A stretch of DNA of 7,055 nt from Desulfobulbaceae bacterium (GTDB taxonomy: Bacteria; Desulfobacterota; Desulfobulbia; Desulfobulbales; Desulfobulbaceae), in the NCBI GenBank assembly GCA_026990725.1, contig JALXCX010000139.1, positions 1 to 7,055 of the forward strand, read 5' to 3'. A model generated the notes under the pieces. The model had not been told where the DNA came from. It made no database searches and was given only the letters and a program-made list of their open reading frames with translations. The first letter of the stretch is position 1. Every line of letters begins with the position of its first letter. Positions 1 through 6,904 of this stretch are shown here, one piece after another. The position numbers and the translations under genes were made by a program.

Positions 1-1
1 T

Positions 2-1132
2 TTTGACAGCGTGGTTCGGGAAAGCATTCCCTTGGATGCGCCTGCATTTATTATCCCAAACGATCTGGCCGCTCTTATTTATACCTCCGGCAGCACCGGA
101 CACCCCAAGGGTGTTATGCAGACCCATCAGGCCATGGTGTTTGCCGCCTGGAGCCTGATCGAATATCTCCGGATTTCGGAAGCTGACAGGATTCTCCTGG
201 CGCTTCCCCTTGCCTTTGATTACGGCCTCTACCAGCTCCTCATGGCAATGAAGCTTGGGGCGACGCTTATTGTCGAGCGGTCGTTTACCTTTCCGGGCAG
301 GATCTACCAGGTCATGCGCACGCAGAAGGTAACGGTGTTTCCCGGGGTGCCGACGATTTTTTCCACGATGATTGCCGGGCATAAGCGGAAAAAGCTTCTC
401 TTTCCGCAGGTGACCCGGGTGACCAACACGGCGGCGGCCCTGAGTGCGGAATTTATCCCCTCTTTGCATGAAATTTTTCCCAATGCGCTCATTTATAAGA
501 TGTACGGCTTGACCGAATGTAAAAGGGTTTCTTTTCTCGATCCGGAACTGGTCGACGAAAAACCCGCATCGGTTGGCCAGCCCATCCCGGGAACAGAGGT
601 CTTTTTAAGGACACCGGCAGGCGAACGGGTTCGCCCCGGCAGCGACGGCATTCTTTATGTGCGCGGGCCGCATGTCATGGCCGGTTACTGGAATAAACCG
701 GAATTAACGGCAAAAGTCCTGCAACCGGGGCCGCTTCCTGGAGAACGGGTACTTTGCACCGGTGACTGGTTTCGGCTGGACGAGGACGGGTTTCTTTACT
801 TCGCGGGCCGCAGTGATGATATCATCAAAACACGGGGCGAAAAGGTCAGTCCGGTAGAGGTGGAACAAACCCTGTATGGCATTGACGGAATACAGCAAGC
901 CGTGGTTACCGGCGTGGATGATCCGCATTTTGGCCAGGCTGTCTGCGCCTTTGTCCTTGTCGACAAAGAATGCCCATTGACCGATCGACGAATAAAAAAG
1001 ATCTGTCTATCCCGACTGGAAAATTTCATGGTGCCCCGCGATGTTTTTTGCCTGGAAGCATTTCCCAGGACCGCAAACGGGAAGGTTGATATCAAGGCAT
1101 TGCTTGCAGAGCATTATAGCGAGGACGATTAA
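2..1132 (+). CDS. AMP-forming acyl-CoA/acyl-acid ligase, 5'-truncated by window edge
   Basis: This is the C-terminal three quarters of an adenylate-forming enzyme (ANL superfamily), which activates a carboxylic acid with ATP and passes the acyl group to CoA or a carrier protein. Counting from the GTG at 11, the visible motifs are the phosphate-binding loop YTSGSTGHPKG (24-34), MYGLTE (164-169), TGDW (250-253), the hinge GRSDDIIKTRGEK (266-278) and the NGK lysine (358) near the C-terminus. The reading frame stays open to base 2, and about 150 N-terminal residues expected for the family are missing, so the GTG at 11 is not the true start. The stretch from TNTAAALS through MYGLTEC resembles ligases of exosortase-associated loci, and with the deacetylase at 3119 this hints at a polysaccharide locus. 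The acyl substrate cannot be read from the sequence. The next gene starts 2 bases after the stop, so the two are very likely co-transcribed. Confidence 0.93.
   Translation, partial: FDSVVRESIPLDAPAFIIPNDLAALIYTSGSTGHPKGVMQTHQAMVFAAWSLIEYLRISEADRILLALPLAFDYGLYQLLMAMKLGATLIVERSFTFPGRIYQVMRTQKVTVFPGVPTIFSTMIAGHKRKKLLFPQVTRVTNTAAALSAEFIPSLHEIFPNALIYKMYGLTECKRVSFLDPELVDEKPASVGQPIPGTEVFLRTPAGERVRPGSDGILYVRGPHVMAGYWNKPELTAKVLQPGPLPGERVLCTGDWFRLDEDGFLYFAGRSDDIIKTRGEKVSPVEVEQTLYGIDGIQQAVVTGVDDPHFGQAVCAFVLVDKECPLTDRRIKKICLSRLENFMVPRDVFCLEAFPRTANGKVDIKALLAEHYSEDD
1121..1125 (+). promoter_or_regulatory. Ribosome binding site of the PrmC-like gene
   Basis: GAGGA lies 9 bases before the ATG at 1135, inside the last codons of the ligase. 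It supports that ATG as the start and fits coupled translation of the two genes. Confidence 0.6.
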
Positions 1133-1134
1133 CT

Positions 1135-2039
1135 ATGGACGGGAATCTCTCCAGGGAATTACTGACTGTTCTTGATACCGATATCGATTTTCTGCCCGAT
1201 AAACCGGAAGAAACAGCAGAGACCACCCTTGCGGCCCTGTGGCTTGCGGCGGCGGGTGAACCGACTTCGGCAACCGGGGCCGTGGGGCGGCAATTACCCG
1301 CACTGGACCGGCGGCAACAGGGCGAACTGCGGGCTATGGTCAGACGACGTGTTGCCGGCACCCCCCTTGCCCATATCACCGGCAGACAGCAATTCATGGG
1401 GGTCGAGTTGTTGACAACCGCCCAGGCGCTTATTCCCCGCAGGGAAACAGAGATCCTGGGTCGGGCGGCGGTGCGGCAGCTTGAAAAAATTGAACGAGCG
1501 GTCGAACATCCCATGGTGATGGATGTCTGCACCGGCGCCGGTAACCTTGCTGTTGCCATGGCGCTGCATTGCCCCGCCTGCCATGTGTTTGCCGCCGATC
1601 TTTCTGATGATGCCGTTGCCCTTGCCGAAAGAAACGTTGCATTGCACGGTATTGAAAGTCGGTGCAAGGTTTTGCCGGTGATCTGTTTGCTGCCTTTGAT
1701 GATCAGGATGTCATAGGAAAGATGGACCTTATCACCTGCAATCCTCCCTATATTTCAACGGCCAGGGTCGGCGAAATGGACCGTGAAATTCACGGTCATG
1801 AGCCATCTCTGGCCTTTGACGGCGGCGCCTTTGGGATCAAAATTCTTCATCGTCTCATTAAAGAGGCGCCACACTACCTGAAAGAGTCCGGCCGGCTGGC
1901 ATTTGAAGTCGGTCTGGGGCAGGGGGAGGCAATGATAAAACGCATGAAAAAGAAATATTCATATACCGAGGTGAGCCCTCTTGTGGATGAGAATGGAGAT
2001 ATCCGAGGCATTATCGCCCGAAATGGAGGCGCAAAGTGA
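1135..2039 (+). pseudogene. PrmC/HemK-family N5-glutamine methyltransferase with a frameshift
   Basis: Two overlapping frames together make one SAM-dependent methyltransferase of the PrmC/HemK type, which methylates a glutamine side-chain amide (classically in the GGQ motif of release factors). Frame one (1135-1716) gives the N-terminal domain with the family signature around AHITGRQQFMGVELL and IPRRETEIL, then SAM motif I (VCTGAGNLAVA) and AADLSDDAVALAERN. It then degenerates into a nonsense tail ending at 1716. Frame two (usable from 1662) continues with GDLF, the catalytic DLITCNPPYIS motif and HEPSLAFDGGAFGI, ending in the TGA at 2037-2039. Adding one base near 1662 (reading CGG GTG instead of CGGTG) restores a protein of about 301 residues, close to family length. 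Either the gene is broken or the assembly has a one-base error. Because it sits in an apparent polysaccharide cluster, it may be a paralogue rather than the housekeeping release-factor enzyme. Confidence 0.85.
2025..2029 (+). promoter_or_regulatory. Ribosome binding site for the PP-loop gene
   Basis: GGAGG, a near-perfect Shine-Dalgarno, lies 6 bases upstream of the GTG at 2036. It decides in favour of this GTG start, which overlaps the upstream TGA as GTGA, a typical arrangement for translational coupling. Confidence 0.8.
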
Positions 2040-3052
2040 ACCAGAAATCAACCGAGTATCGTTTATGCTCTCGCTGTATACTGCCCAGTACCTTTCCGGG
2101 TATTTCTTTTGACGACAAGGGCGAGTGCACTTACTGTCAGCGTTATCGCGGGCATAAGGCCAACCTGGCAAAGAAAAAAAAATACGAGCAGAAATTTCTT
2201 GATTTACTCAAACAGCATAAAAAAACAGATACCTATGATGTAATCGTTGCCTACAGCGGTGGCAAGGATTCCACCTATACCCTGGATGTTCTGGTGAACC
2301 GTTATGGACTGCGGGTATTGGCCCTGACTCTTGATAATACCTTTATCTCGCCCCGGGCCGAGGAAAATATCCGCATGGTCTGCGGAGCGCTCGGGGTGGA
2401 CCTGATGATCGTCCGACCTGCCCGCAAGATGCTGCGCAGGATCTTTTCCACCGCGGCCGGGCGGGAGTTGTATTCGGCAAAAACACTTGAGCGGGCATCC
2501 ACCATCTGCACCAGCTGCATCAGCTTTGTCAAAGGGATAGTTCTCCGCACAGCCCTGGAAAAGGAAATTCCTTTTATCGGCTATGGCTGGTCGCCGGGGC
2601 AGGCCCCTGTGCAGGCCTCAGTGATGCGTACTAACGCCTCTTTGATGCGCAATGCCCAGAAAGCGACCCTGCAGCCGCTTGTCGAGATAGCAGGGGATAC
2701 CATCCTGCCCTTTTTTGTGACGGAGAGGCAGTTTGGCCGCACGGAAAAATTCCCCTGGAATGTGCATCCCCTTGCCTTCCTGTCCTATGACGAAGAAAAG
2801 ATTGTGGAGCGGATCAAACAGTTCGGCTGGGAAAAACCCGACGATACCGATCCCAATTCTTCCAACTGTCTGCTCAATGCCTATGCCAACCAGATTCACC
2901 GTAAGCGGTATAATTATCATCCCTATGTCTGGGAAATAGCTAATATGGTGCGGGAAGGCGTCATGACCCGGGAAGAGGGGATAGAGAAGATCGAACCCGC
3001 TGAAGATGAGAAAATGGTGAATTTTTCCAAAAGAATACTCGATAAGTTGTAG
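2036..3052 (+). CDS. PP-loop ATPase, N-acetyl sugar amidotransferase-like
   Basis: A 338-residue PP-loop (adenine nucleotide alpha-hydrolase fold) enzyme. These enzymes adenylate a carbonyl or carboxyl oxygen with ATP so that ammonia or sulfur can replace it. The N-terminus carries two CxxC pairs (C11/C14 and C31/C34) in the pattern CSRCILPSTFPGISFD...CTYC, which is characteristic of N-acetyl sugar amidotransferases such as WbpG/PseA and probably binds zinc. The PP-loop SGGKDST is at 74-80. A further CxxC lies at 158/161 (ICTSCISF), followed by GYGWSPGQAP (182-191). The C-terminal segment with NSSNCLLNAYANQIHRKRYNYHP (274-296) and EGVMTREEGIE is also seen in that family. The known amidotransferases use HisH/HisF-like partners to supply ammonia, and none is present in this window. 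The likely role is making an amidine or amide on an activated sugar for a surface polysaccharide, but sulfur transfer cannot be excluded. The start is GTG, chosen for its RBS and overlap. Confidence 0.85.
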   Translation: MNQKSTEYRLCSRCILPSTFPGISFDDKGECTYCQRYRGHKANLAKKKKYEQKFLDLLKQHKKTDTYDVIVAYSGGKDSTYTLDVLVNRYGLRVLALTLDNTFISPRAEENIRMVCGALGVDLMIVRPARKMLRRIFSTAAGRELYSAKTLERASTICTSCISFVKGIVLRTALEKEIPFIGYGWSPGQAPVQASVMRTNASLMRNAQKATLQPLVEIAGDTILPFFVTERQFGRTEKFPWNVHPLAFLSYDEEKIVERIKQFGWEKPDDTDPNSSNCLLNAYANQIHRKRYNYHPYVWEIANMVREGVMTREEGIEKIEPAEDEKMVNFSKRILDKL

Positions 3053-3068
3053 ACTCTGATCGAGTATT
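3034..3068 (+). terminator. Perfect 10-bp inverted repeat across the stop codon, possible weak terminator
   Basis: AATACTCGAT (3034-3043) and ATCGAGTATT (3059-3068) are exact reverse complements separated by 15 bases, and the stop codon of the PP-loop gene (3050-3052) lies in the loop. A T-rich run (3078-3084) follows 9 bases later rather than directly, and the stem is A+T-rich, so intrinsic termination would be weak. It could instead be a protein-binding palindrome or an mRNA-stabilising hairpin at the operon junction. Confidence 0.4.
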
Positions 3069-3069
3069 G

Positions 3070-3098
3070 TTGGCGAGTTTTTATTGAGAAACCATAAC
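3070..3098 (+). promoter_or_regulatory. Weak sigma70-like promoter candidate before the deacetylase
   Basis: TTGGCG (3070-3075) and CATAAC (3093-3098) are separated by 17 bases, each matching four of six consensus positions. Transcription would start near 3105, just before the ATG at 3119. The location suits a new transcription unit at the composition change, but such matches are common by chance. Confidence 0.22.
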
Positions 3099-3118
3099 CA
3101 GTCTGGAATAAATAAAAT

Positions 3119-3943
3119 ATGACAGTGGCTATTACAAATTTTCTTTCTGTGGATGTTGAAGATTATTTTCAGGTCGCTGCTTTTGAAAAAAACATTTCTC
3201 CTGCAGACTGGGACAAATATGAGTGTCGGGTGGTCGCAAATACATCAACCATTCTGGATCTTTTTTCCCGCTATAGAGTAAAGGCTACTTTTTTTATTGT
3301 GGGATGGATTGCGGAGCGATACCCGGATCTGGTTATGGAAATTGACCGTCAGGGGCATGATATAGGGTGTCATAGTTACTGGCACCGAAAAATCTATGAT
3401 CTTACTCCCGATGAATTCCGGAAGGATACTCAACAGGCAAAGGATATTCTTGAGAACATCATAAACAAATCTGTCTTGGGATACAGGGCCCCGAGTTATT
3501 CAATTACTAAAGAATCGCTCTGGGCTCTGGATATTCTGGCGGAATTAGGGTTTCGTTACGATTCTTCAATTTTTCCGGTTCACCATGATAATTATGGAAT
3601 CCCTGATGCCCCTCGTTTTTCCTATACCCTGGAACATGGGCAGATGGTTGAGTATCCTATTTCTACCGTTCAACTGCCCGGTATAAATCTACCGATTGCC
3701 GGAGGGGGGTATTTTCGACTTTTTCCCTACTGGTTTACCAGTAAGGCCCTGAAGTGGATTAATAAGCGGGATAAAGAACCGTTTGTTTTTTATCTGCACC
3801 CCTGGGAGGTAGACCCTGCTCAACCACGAATAAAACGAGCCGGGGCCAAATCACGATTCCGTCATTATTTGAACCTCGATAAAACACTGGGCCGACTGGA
3901 CCGTTTGTTGCGAGAGTTTCGTTTTTGCCCCCTGAATAGATAA
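3119..3943 (+). CDS. NodB/CE4 polysaccharide deacetylase, exosortase-A (PEP-CTERM locus) type
   Basis: A 274-residue carbohydrate esterase family 4 protein that removes N- or O-acetyl groups from a polysaccharide with a bound metal. The NodB motifs appear in order: SVDVEDYF (10-17, with catalytic and metal aspartates D12/D15), ATFF (56-59), HSYWH (85-89, metal histidines), RAPSYS (123-128), FRYDSS (145-150) and YLHPWE (225-230, H227). The VDVEDYFQV start, the GGGYFR segment (195-200) and the YLHPWE-to-end extension are typical of the subfamily found in PEP-CTERM/exosortase A exopolysaccharide loci. No signal peptide is evident, so it would act in the cytoplasm or be exported by another route. 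The ATG at 3119 is the natural start because family homology begins almost at once, though its Shine-Dalgarno (GGA at 3105-3107) is weak. The gene is clearly richer in A+T than the genes upstream. Confidence 0.93.
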   Translation: MTVAITNFLSVDVEDYFQVAAFEKNISPADWDKYECRVVANTSTILDLFSRYRVKATFFIVGWIAERYPDLVMEIDRQGHDIGCHSYWHRKIYDLTPDEFRKDTQQAKDILENIINKSVLGYRAPSYSITKESLWALDILAELGFRYDSSIFPVHHDNYGIPDAPRFSYTLEHGQMVEYPISTVQLPGINLPIAGGGYFRLFPYWFTSKALKWINKRDKEPFVFYLHPWEVDPAQPRIKRAGAKSRFRHYLNLDKTLGRLDRLLREFRFCPLNR

Positions 3944-3978
3944 AGTTCCGTTTTTTACTAAAGAAAGGTGATACTTTT

Positions 3979-3984
3979 AAGGTG
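3979..3984 (+). promoter_or_regulatory. Ribosome binding site choosing the ATG at 3991
   Basis: AAGGTG lies 6 bases before ATG 3991. A GTG at 3982 lies inside this motif and could itself start translation with another AAAGGTG at 3964-3970, but its spacing (11) is poorer and it only adds the residues MNA. The ATG gives a classical MKKTT signal start. Confidence 0.55.
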
Positions 3985-3990
3985 AATGCA

Positions 3991-4902
3991 ATGAAGAAGA
4001 CAACTGTTATTTTACTCTTATTTTTGTTTTTTATTGCTGCTGGTATCGTTGGTGGTGTCTTCATGAGAAAAGATATGCCTTATGAATTTGAAGCAGTTCC
4101 GATGGATAAAGGATTAAAGATTGTTAATACAACAGATTGGGCAAATAGGGATTGTGTGGTTGTTGTCAAAGGAGCAGGCGTGACCCAAACAGCGGTCATG
4201 CCCCATGACAGTAAATTTGCGGAAATAAAAGGCTTGAGCAACGGCCGGAAATACACCATTTCTATTCGTCGCAAGGATGTATTAGGCAGGTTGCGATACA
4301 GAGGAATCCAGTTGACGGCTGTCCCGCGGGATGTGTCAAAGTACGTCGTGCTCTTTGGGGCATCTATTGGCCATGCCTGGGATTTACCGGATTTGAGCCA
4401 GAGACAGCATGCGAAAGATTTTTTCTGGGGCTACAGGGGGTATTATGAATTTGACAAGACCCCTCTTGTTGAATCCATTGTTGCCTCATCTGTGAAGCCG
4501 GACGTAGTGGTTATAAAGGAATGTGCCGCCTATTTTCCACGGGATACCAAAGAAGCTGTAAATAAACTGTTTGCAGGGGTTGAAAAATTAAAAAACAATG
4601 GCATCGATGTTGTCGTTGCCACTACAGTTCCTGTCACTAAAAAGCGTAACTCCATTAATCCAGATCAAATGAAATCTATTAATACCTTTAATAAGGTTCT
4701 TCGTGAGATGGCGCCTGCTAAAGGAGTACGCATTCTTGACCTGCAGGCAGCGTTAGCAGATACTTCCGAACAGGGATATCTGGCAGATCGTTTTGCCGTA
4801 GAGGATGGACTGCATTTGAAAAAAACCGCATACCAGGATGTCCTTGACAAGCTGATGGTCGATTTTTTTGCTGCAAAAGAAACTGGTAAATCGGCGAAAT
4901 GA
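3991..4902 (+). CDS. Membrane-anchored SGNH-hydrolase-like protein with atypical block III
   Basis: About 303 residues. A MKKTT start and a hydrophobic segment (about residues 6-25) form an uncleaved signal anchor, which places the rest in the periplasm. Residues 32-113 look like a beta-rich Fn3-like module (KIVNTTDW... VVVVKGAG... IKGLSNGRKYTISIRR). The C-terminal part has an SGNH-like layout: block I as VVLFGASIGHAW with putative nucleophile S125, and block V as EDGLHLKKTAY with D272/H275. Block III, normally GxND, reads VIKECAAYF (174-182), so the usual oxyanion-hole asparagine is not apparent. This may mean altered catalysis, a non-hydrolytic acyl-handling role, or a structural paralogue. 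By context it probably acts on acetyl groups of an exported polysaccharide, as an esterase or acetyltransferase. Its last bases overlap the next gene as ATGA, implying coupled expression. I do not recognise a named gene. Confidence 0.78.
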   Translation: MKKTTVILLLFLFFIAAGIVGGVFMRKDMPYEFEAVPMDKGLKIVNTTDWANRDCVVVVKGAGVTQTAVMPHDSKFAEIKGLSNGRKYTISIRRKDVLGRLRYRGIQLTAVPRDVSKYVVLFGASIGHAWDLPDLSQRQHAKDFFWGYRGYYEFDKTPLVESIVASSVKPDVVVIKECAAYFPRDTKEAVNKLFAGVEKLKNNGIDVVVATTVPVTKKRNSINPDQMKSINTFNKVLREMAPAKGVRILDLQAALADTSEQGYLADRFAVEDGLHLKKTAYQDVLDKLMVDFFAAKETGKSAK

Positions 4903-5639
4903 TTTTGGGGCCCAGAATGTCAGCAGTTTTTATACTTTCTTTCATTGCTAATGTCGTGATGCTAAGCTTTTTGGGGTATAAATATGTGAGGCGATCCCCG
5001 CCCAAACAATGGGAGGATTATACCCTTTTTGATTCATACTGGCAGGACAGGGTCGCTTTTTTTGGTATTCTTAATAAATTGCATGGCAATGATGTGCTTC
5101 TTGTTGGTGATTCGATGTTTGATCGTCTGCCGATAGAGGAATTATGGCCGGATTTGCCTGTTGCAAACCGGGGGATTGGCTACGATAATACCCGTGCACT
5201 ATTAACCAGACTTGAAGAAACCGTTTTGGATGGAAATCCCAGGAAGGTACTTCTTTTCGTGGGGGGCAATGATATAAGCAAAAGAAACGATCTTGAAATG
5301 ATTATCCAAGAGGTAGTGCAGATAATAAACGCCCTTGTGGCACGCAACATTGAGGTGTGTTTTGTCTCATTATTACCCCGTGGAAGAGAGTATTCTCCTT
5401 CCAGGCGAAGTCTGGAGTCAATTAATAAGGATGTTCGTTCTTTTAACCATGCGGTACAGCAGAAATGCAGAGAGCTTGGGGCGCAGTTTGCCGATGTAAC
5501 AGAATCATTTATAGAGAAGGGCTATTATCTGAACTCTCATTATACCTCGGATGCAATTCATCTCAACGCCCGGGGAACCGTGTTGCTGGCGGGTCTGCTT
5601 AAACCCTATATCGAAGAGAATATTCTACCCGTGCAATGA
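4899..5639 (+). CDS. Membrane-anchored SGNH/GDSL hydrolase (lipase/acylhydrolase fold)
   Basis: A 246-residue protein with an N-terminal membrane segment (about 8-27) followed by a complete SGNH domain. Block I is LLVGDSMFDRLP (nucleophile S72), block II NRGIGYDNT (glycine G92 or G94), block III FVGGNDIS (N124) and block V SDAIHLNARG (D218/H221). Such enzymes hydrolyse or transfer ester-linked acyl groups, and the anchor suggests activity at the periplasmic face. The start at 4899 overlaps the preceding stop as ATGA. An internal ATG at 4917, preceded by GGGG at 4906-4909, is an alternative that would shorten the protein by six residues without affecting the membrane segment. Placed directly after another SGNH-type protein and between two deacetylase-like proteins, it is most simply read as a polysaccharide O-acetyl esterase or O-acetyltransferase partner. 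Substrate is unknown. Confidence 0.88.
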   Translation: MILGPRMSAVFILSFIANVVMLSFLGYKYVRRSPPKQWEDYTLFDSYWQDRVAFFGILNKLHGNDVLLVGDSMFDRLPIEELWPDLPVANRGIGYDNTRALLTRLEETVLDGNPRKVLLFVGGNDISKRNDLEMIIQEVVQIINALVARNIEVCFVSLLPRGREYSPSRRSLESINKDVRSFNHAVQQKCRELGAQFADVTESFIEKGYYLNSHYTSDAIHLNARGTVLLAGLLKPYIEENILPVQ

Positions 5640-5671
5640 GAATTCATTGAACAGAGGATCAAAATTTACCC

Positions 5672-6769
5672 ATGATAAGAAATGTTGACCTCTGGCTGAA
5701 GAGCTATTTGATCAGGCTTGGCCAATTAAGAAAATACAGGCAGTCTGCCAAAAGGCCCTTGCATATCCTTTTTACTCTCTGCGATCATTACGAACCCTAT
5801 TGGAACCGAGTTAACGATTCCCAGGCGCTGAAGAGAGTGAGTCGCTGGGTGGAACATTACCCTGTGATTGCTGCAAATCATGTTGATTGTCGGGGGGGGC
5901 ACCCGCAACACTGTTTTTTTTATCCGGAGGAAGAGTATAAACCCGAACTTCTGGAGATGGTGGCCGACATCTGTAGAAATGGATTTGGTGAGGTCGAAAT
6001 TCATCTCCATCATGACAATGATACAGCGGTAAATCTGCGCAGCACTCTGCTGGATTTTAAAAAACGGTTATCTGAAGAACACGGCCTGCTCTCTCGAGAT
6101 AAAAAAACCTCGGAAATACAATACGGATTTATTCACGGTAACTGGGCCTTGGATAATTCCCGACCTGACGGCCGCTGGTGTGGTGTTAATAATGAGATAG
6201 ATGTGCTGCTGGATACAGGTTGTTATGCCGATTTTACCATGCCATCCGCACCGGATATTACCCAGACAAGTACAATAAACAGTATTTATTATGCTGTTGA
6301 TGCTCCGGAATCGCCAAAATCACATGATACAGGTGTGGCTGCCTGCAGCGGAGTGAGTCAGACGCAGGGCCTCCTTTGTGTACAGGGGCCACTGACTTTT
6401 AACTTTCGGTCCCGAAAATATGGTCTCCTTCCACGTATAGAAAACAGCTGTCTGGCCTTTGATGCTCCTGCATCGTATCATAGAACGAAATTATGGATTG
6501 ATCAGCGTATTCATGTTCAGAAAAGACCAGACGTGCTTTTTGTCAAATTACATACCCATGGGACACAGGAAAATAATATGGATTATTTTTTCAGTCAGGG
6601 GGGGCTTGATGAGCTGTATGGAAATCTTGAGGAATACACCGGACGTTTTGCAGGTAATCTCTATTACGTTTCAACGCGGCAGATGTGTAACGTAATAAAA
6701 GGGCTTGAAAAGTCTCCCAACGCTCAAGTACATGAGCTGCTTGATAACGGGTTGAGCCTGGTGTCGTAG
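5672..6769 (+). CDS. Divergent polysaccharide-deacetylase-like protein (glycoside hydrolase/deacetylase fold)
   Basis: A 365-residue soluble protein without signal peptide or membrane segments. I do not recognise a named gene, but it shows a degenerate NodB-like order of motifs: LFTLCDHYEPYW (33-44, D38), a histidine-rich EIHLHHDNDT (109-118; H111, H113, H114) where HxxxH would be expected, FIHGNWALDNSRPDGRW (153-169), DVLLDTGCYADFTMPSA (177-193) reminiscent of motif 4, and VKLHTHG (291-297) resembling motif 5. These histidines and aspartates could form a metal site. The fold assignment is inference from the motif order. A 32-base gap separates it from the SGNH gene. AGAGGA at 5653-5658 is a plausible but distant RBS (13 bases). 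It contains a run of eight G (5892-5899), soon followed by eight T (5914-5921), and a run of seven G (6598-6604). Probable role: removing acetyl or other acyl groups, or cutting, in the same polysaccharide pathway. Confidence 0.72.
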   Translation: MIRNVDLWLKSYLIRLGQLRKYRQSAKRPLHILFTLCDHYEPYWNRVNDSQALKRVSRWVEHYPVIAANHVDCRGGHPQHCFFYPEEEYKPELLEMVADICRNGFGEVEIHLHHDNDTAVNLRSTLLDFKKRLSEEHGLLSRDKKTSEIQYGFIHGNWALDNSRPDGRWCGVNNEIDVLLDTGCYADFTMPSAPDITQTSTINSIYYAVDAPESPKSHDTGVAACSGVSQTQGLLCVQGPLTFNFRSRKYGLLPRIENSCLAFDAPASYHRTKLWIDQRIHVQKRPDVLFVKLHTHGTQENNMDYFFSQGGLDELYGNLEEYTGRFAGNLYYVSTRQMCNVIKGLEKSPNAQVHELLDNGLSLVS

Positions 6770-6904
6770 AGTCATCGGTTGACGAACAGGGCAAGAGAAG
6801 ATAGTTGGTCTTCAGGAATAGTTGTTGGTTTATTCGCCAAAGGAGAAACCTCTGAAAGAAGGATTCCGCTGCAGCTTCAACCGGAGAATTGTTCACCAGG
6901 AACA

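Noticed and set aside
1092..1667. 191-codon open frame on the - strand
   Set aside because: It lies antisense to the G+C-rich methyltransferase gene, is rich in Ser, Arg, Ala and Pro without family motifs, and disappears where the gene shifts frame.
1660..1680. Programmed ribosomal frameshifting in the PrmC-like gene
   Set aside because: No canonical X XXY YYZ slippery heptamer lies in the upstream frame at the junction, and I see no clear downstream pseudoknot. A one-base deletion explains the break more simply.
3053..3118. Sigma54 promoter (TTGGCGAG ... TTGAG)
   Set aside because: The spacing between the GG and GA/GC elements does not fit the fixed GG-N10-GC rule, and no exact -12 GC is present.
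6779..6807. Promoter starting with TTGACG
   Set aside because: The -35 is good, but the sequence 17 bases later (TAGTTG) is a poor -10 and GATAGT is only 15 bases away. The match is too weak to call.
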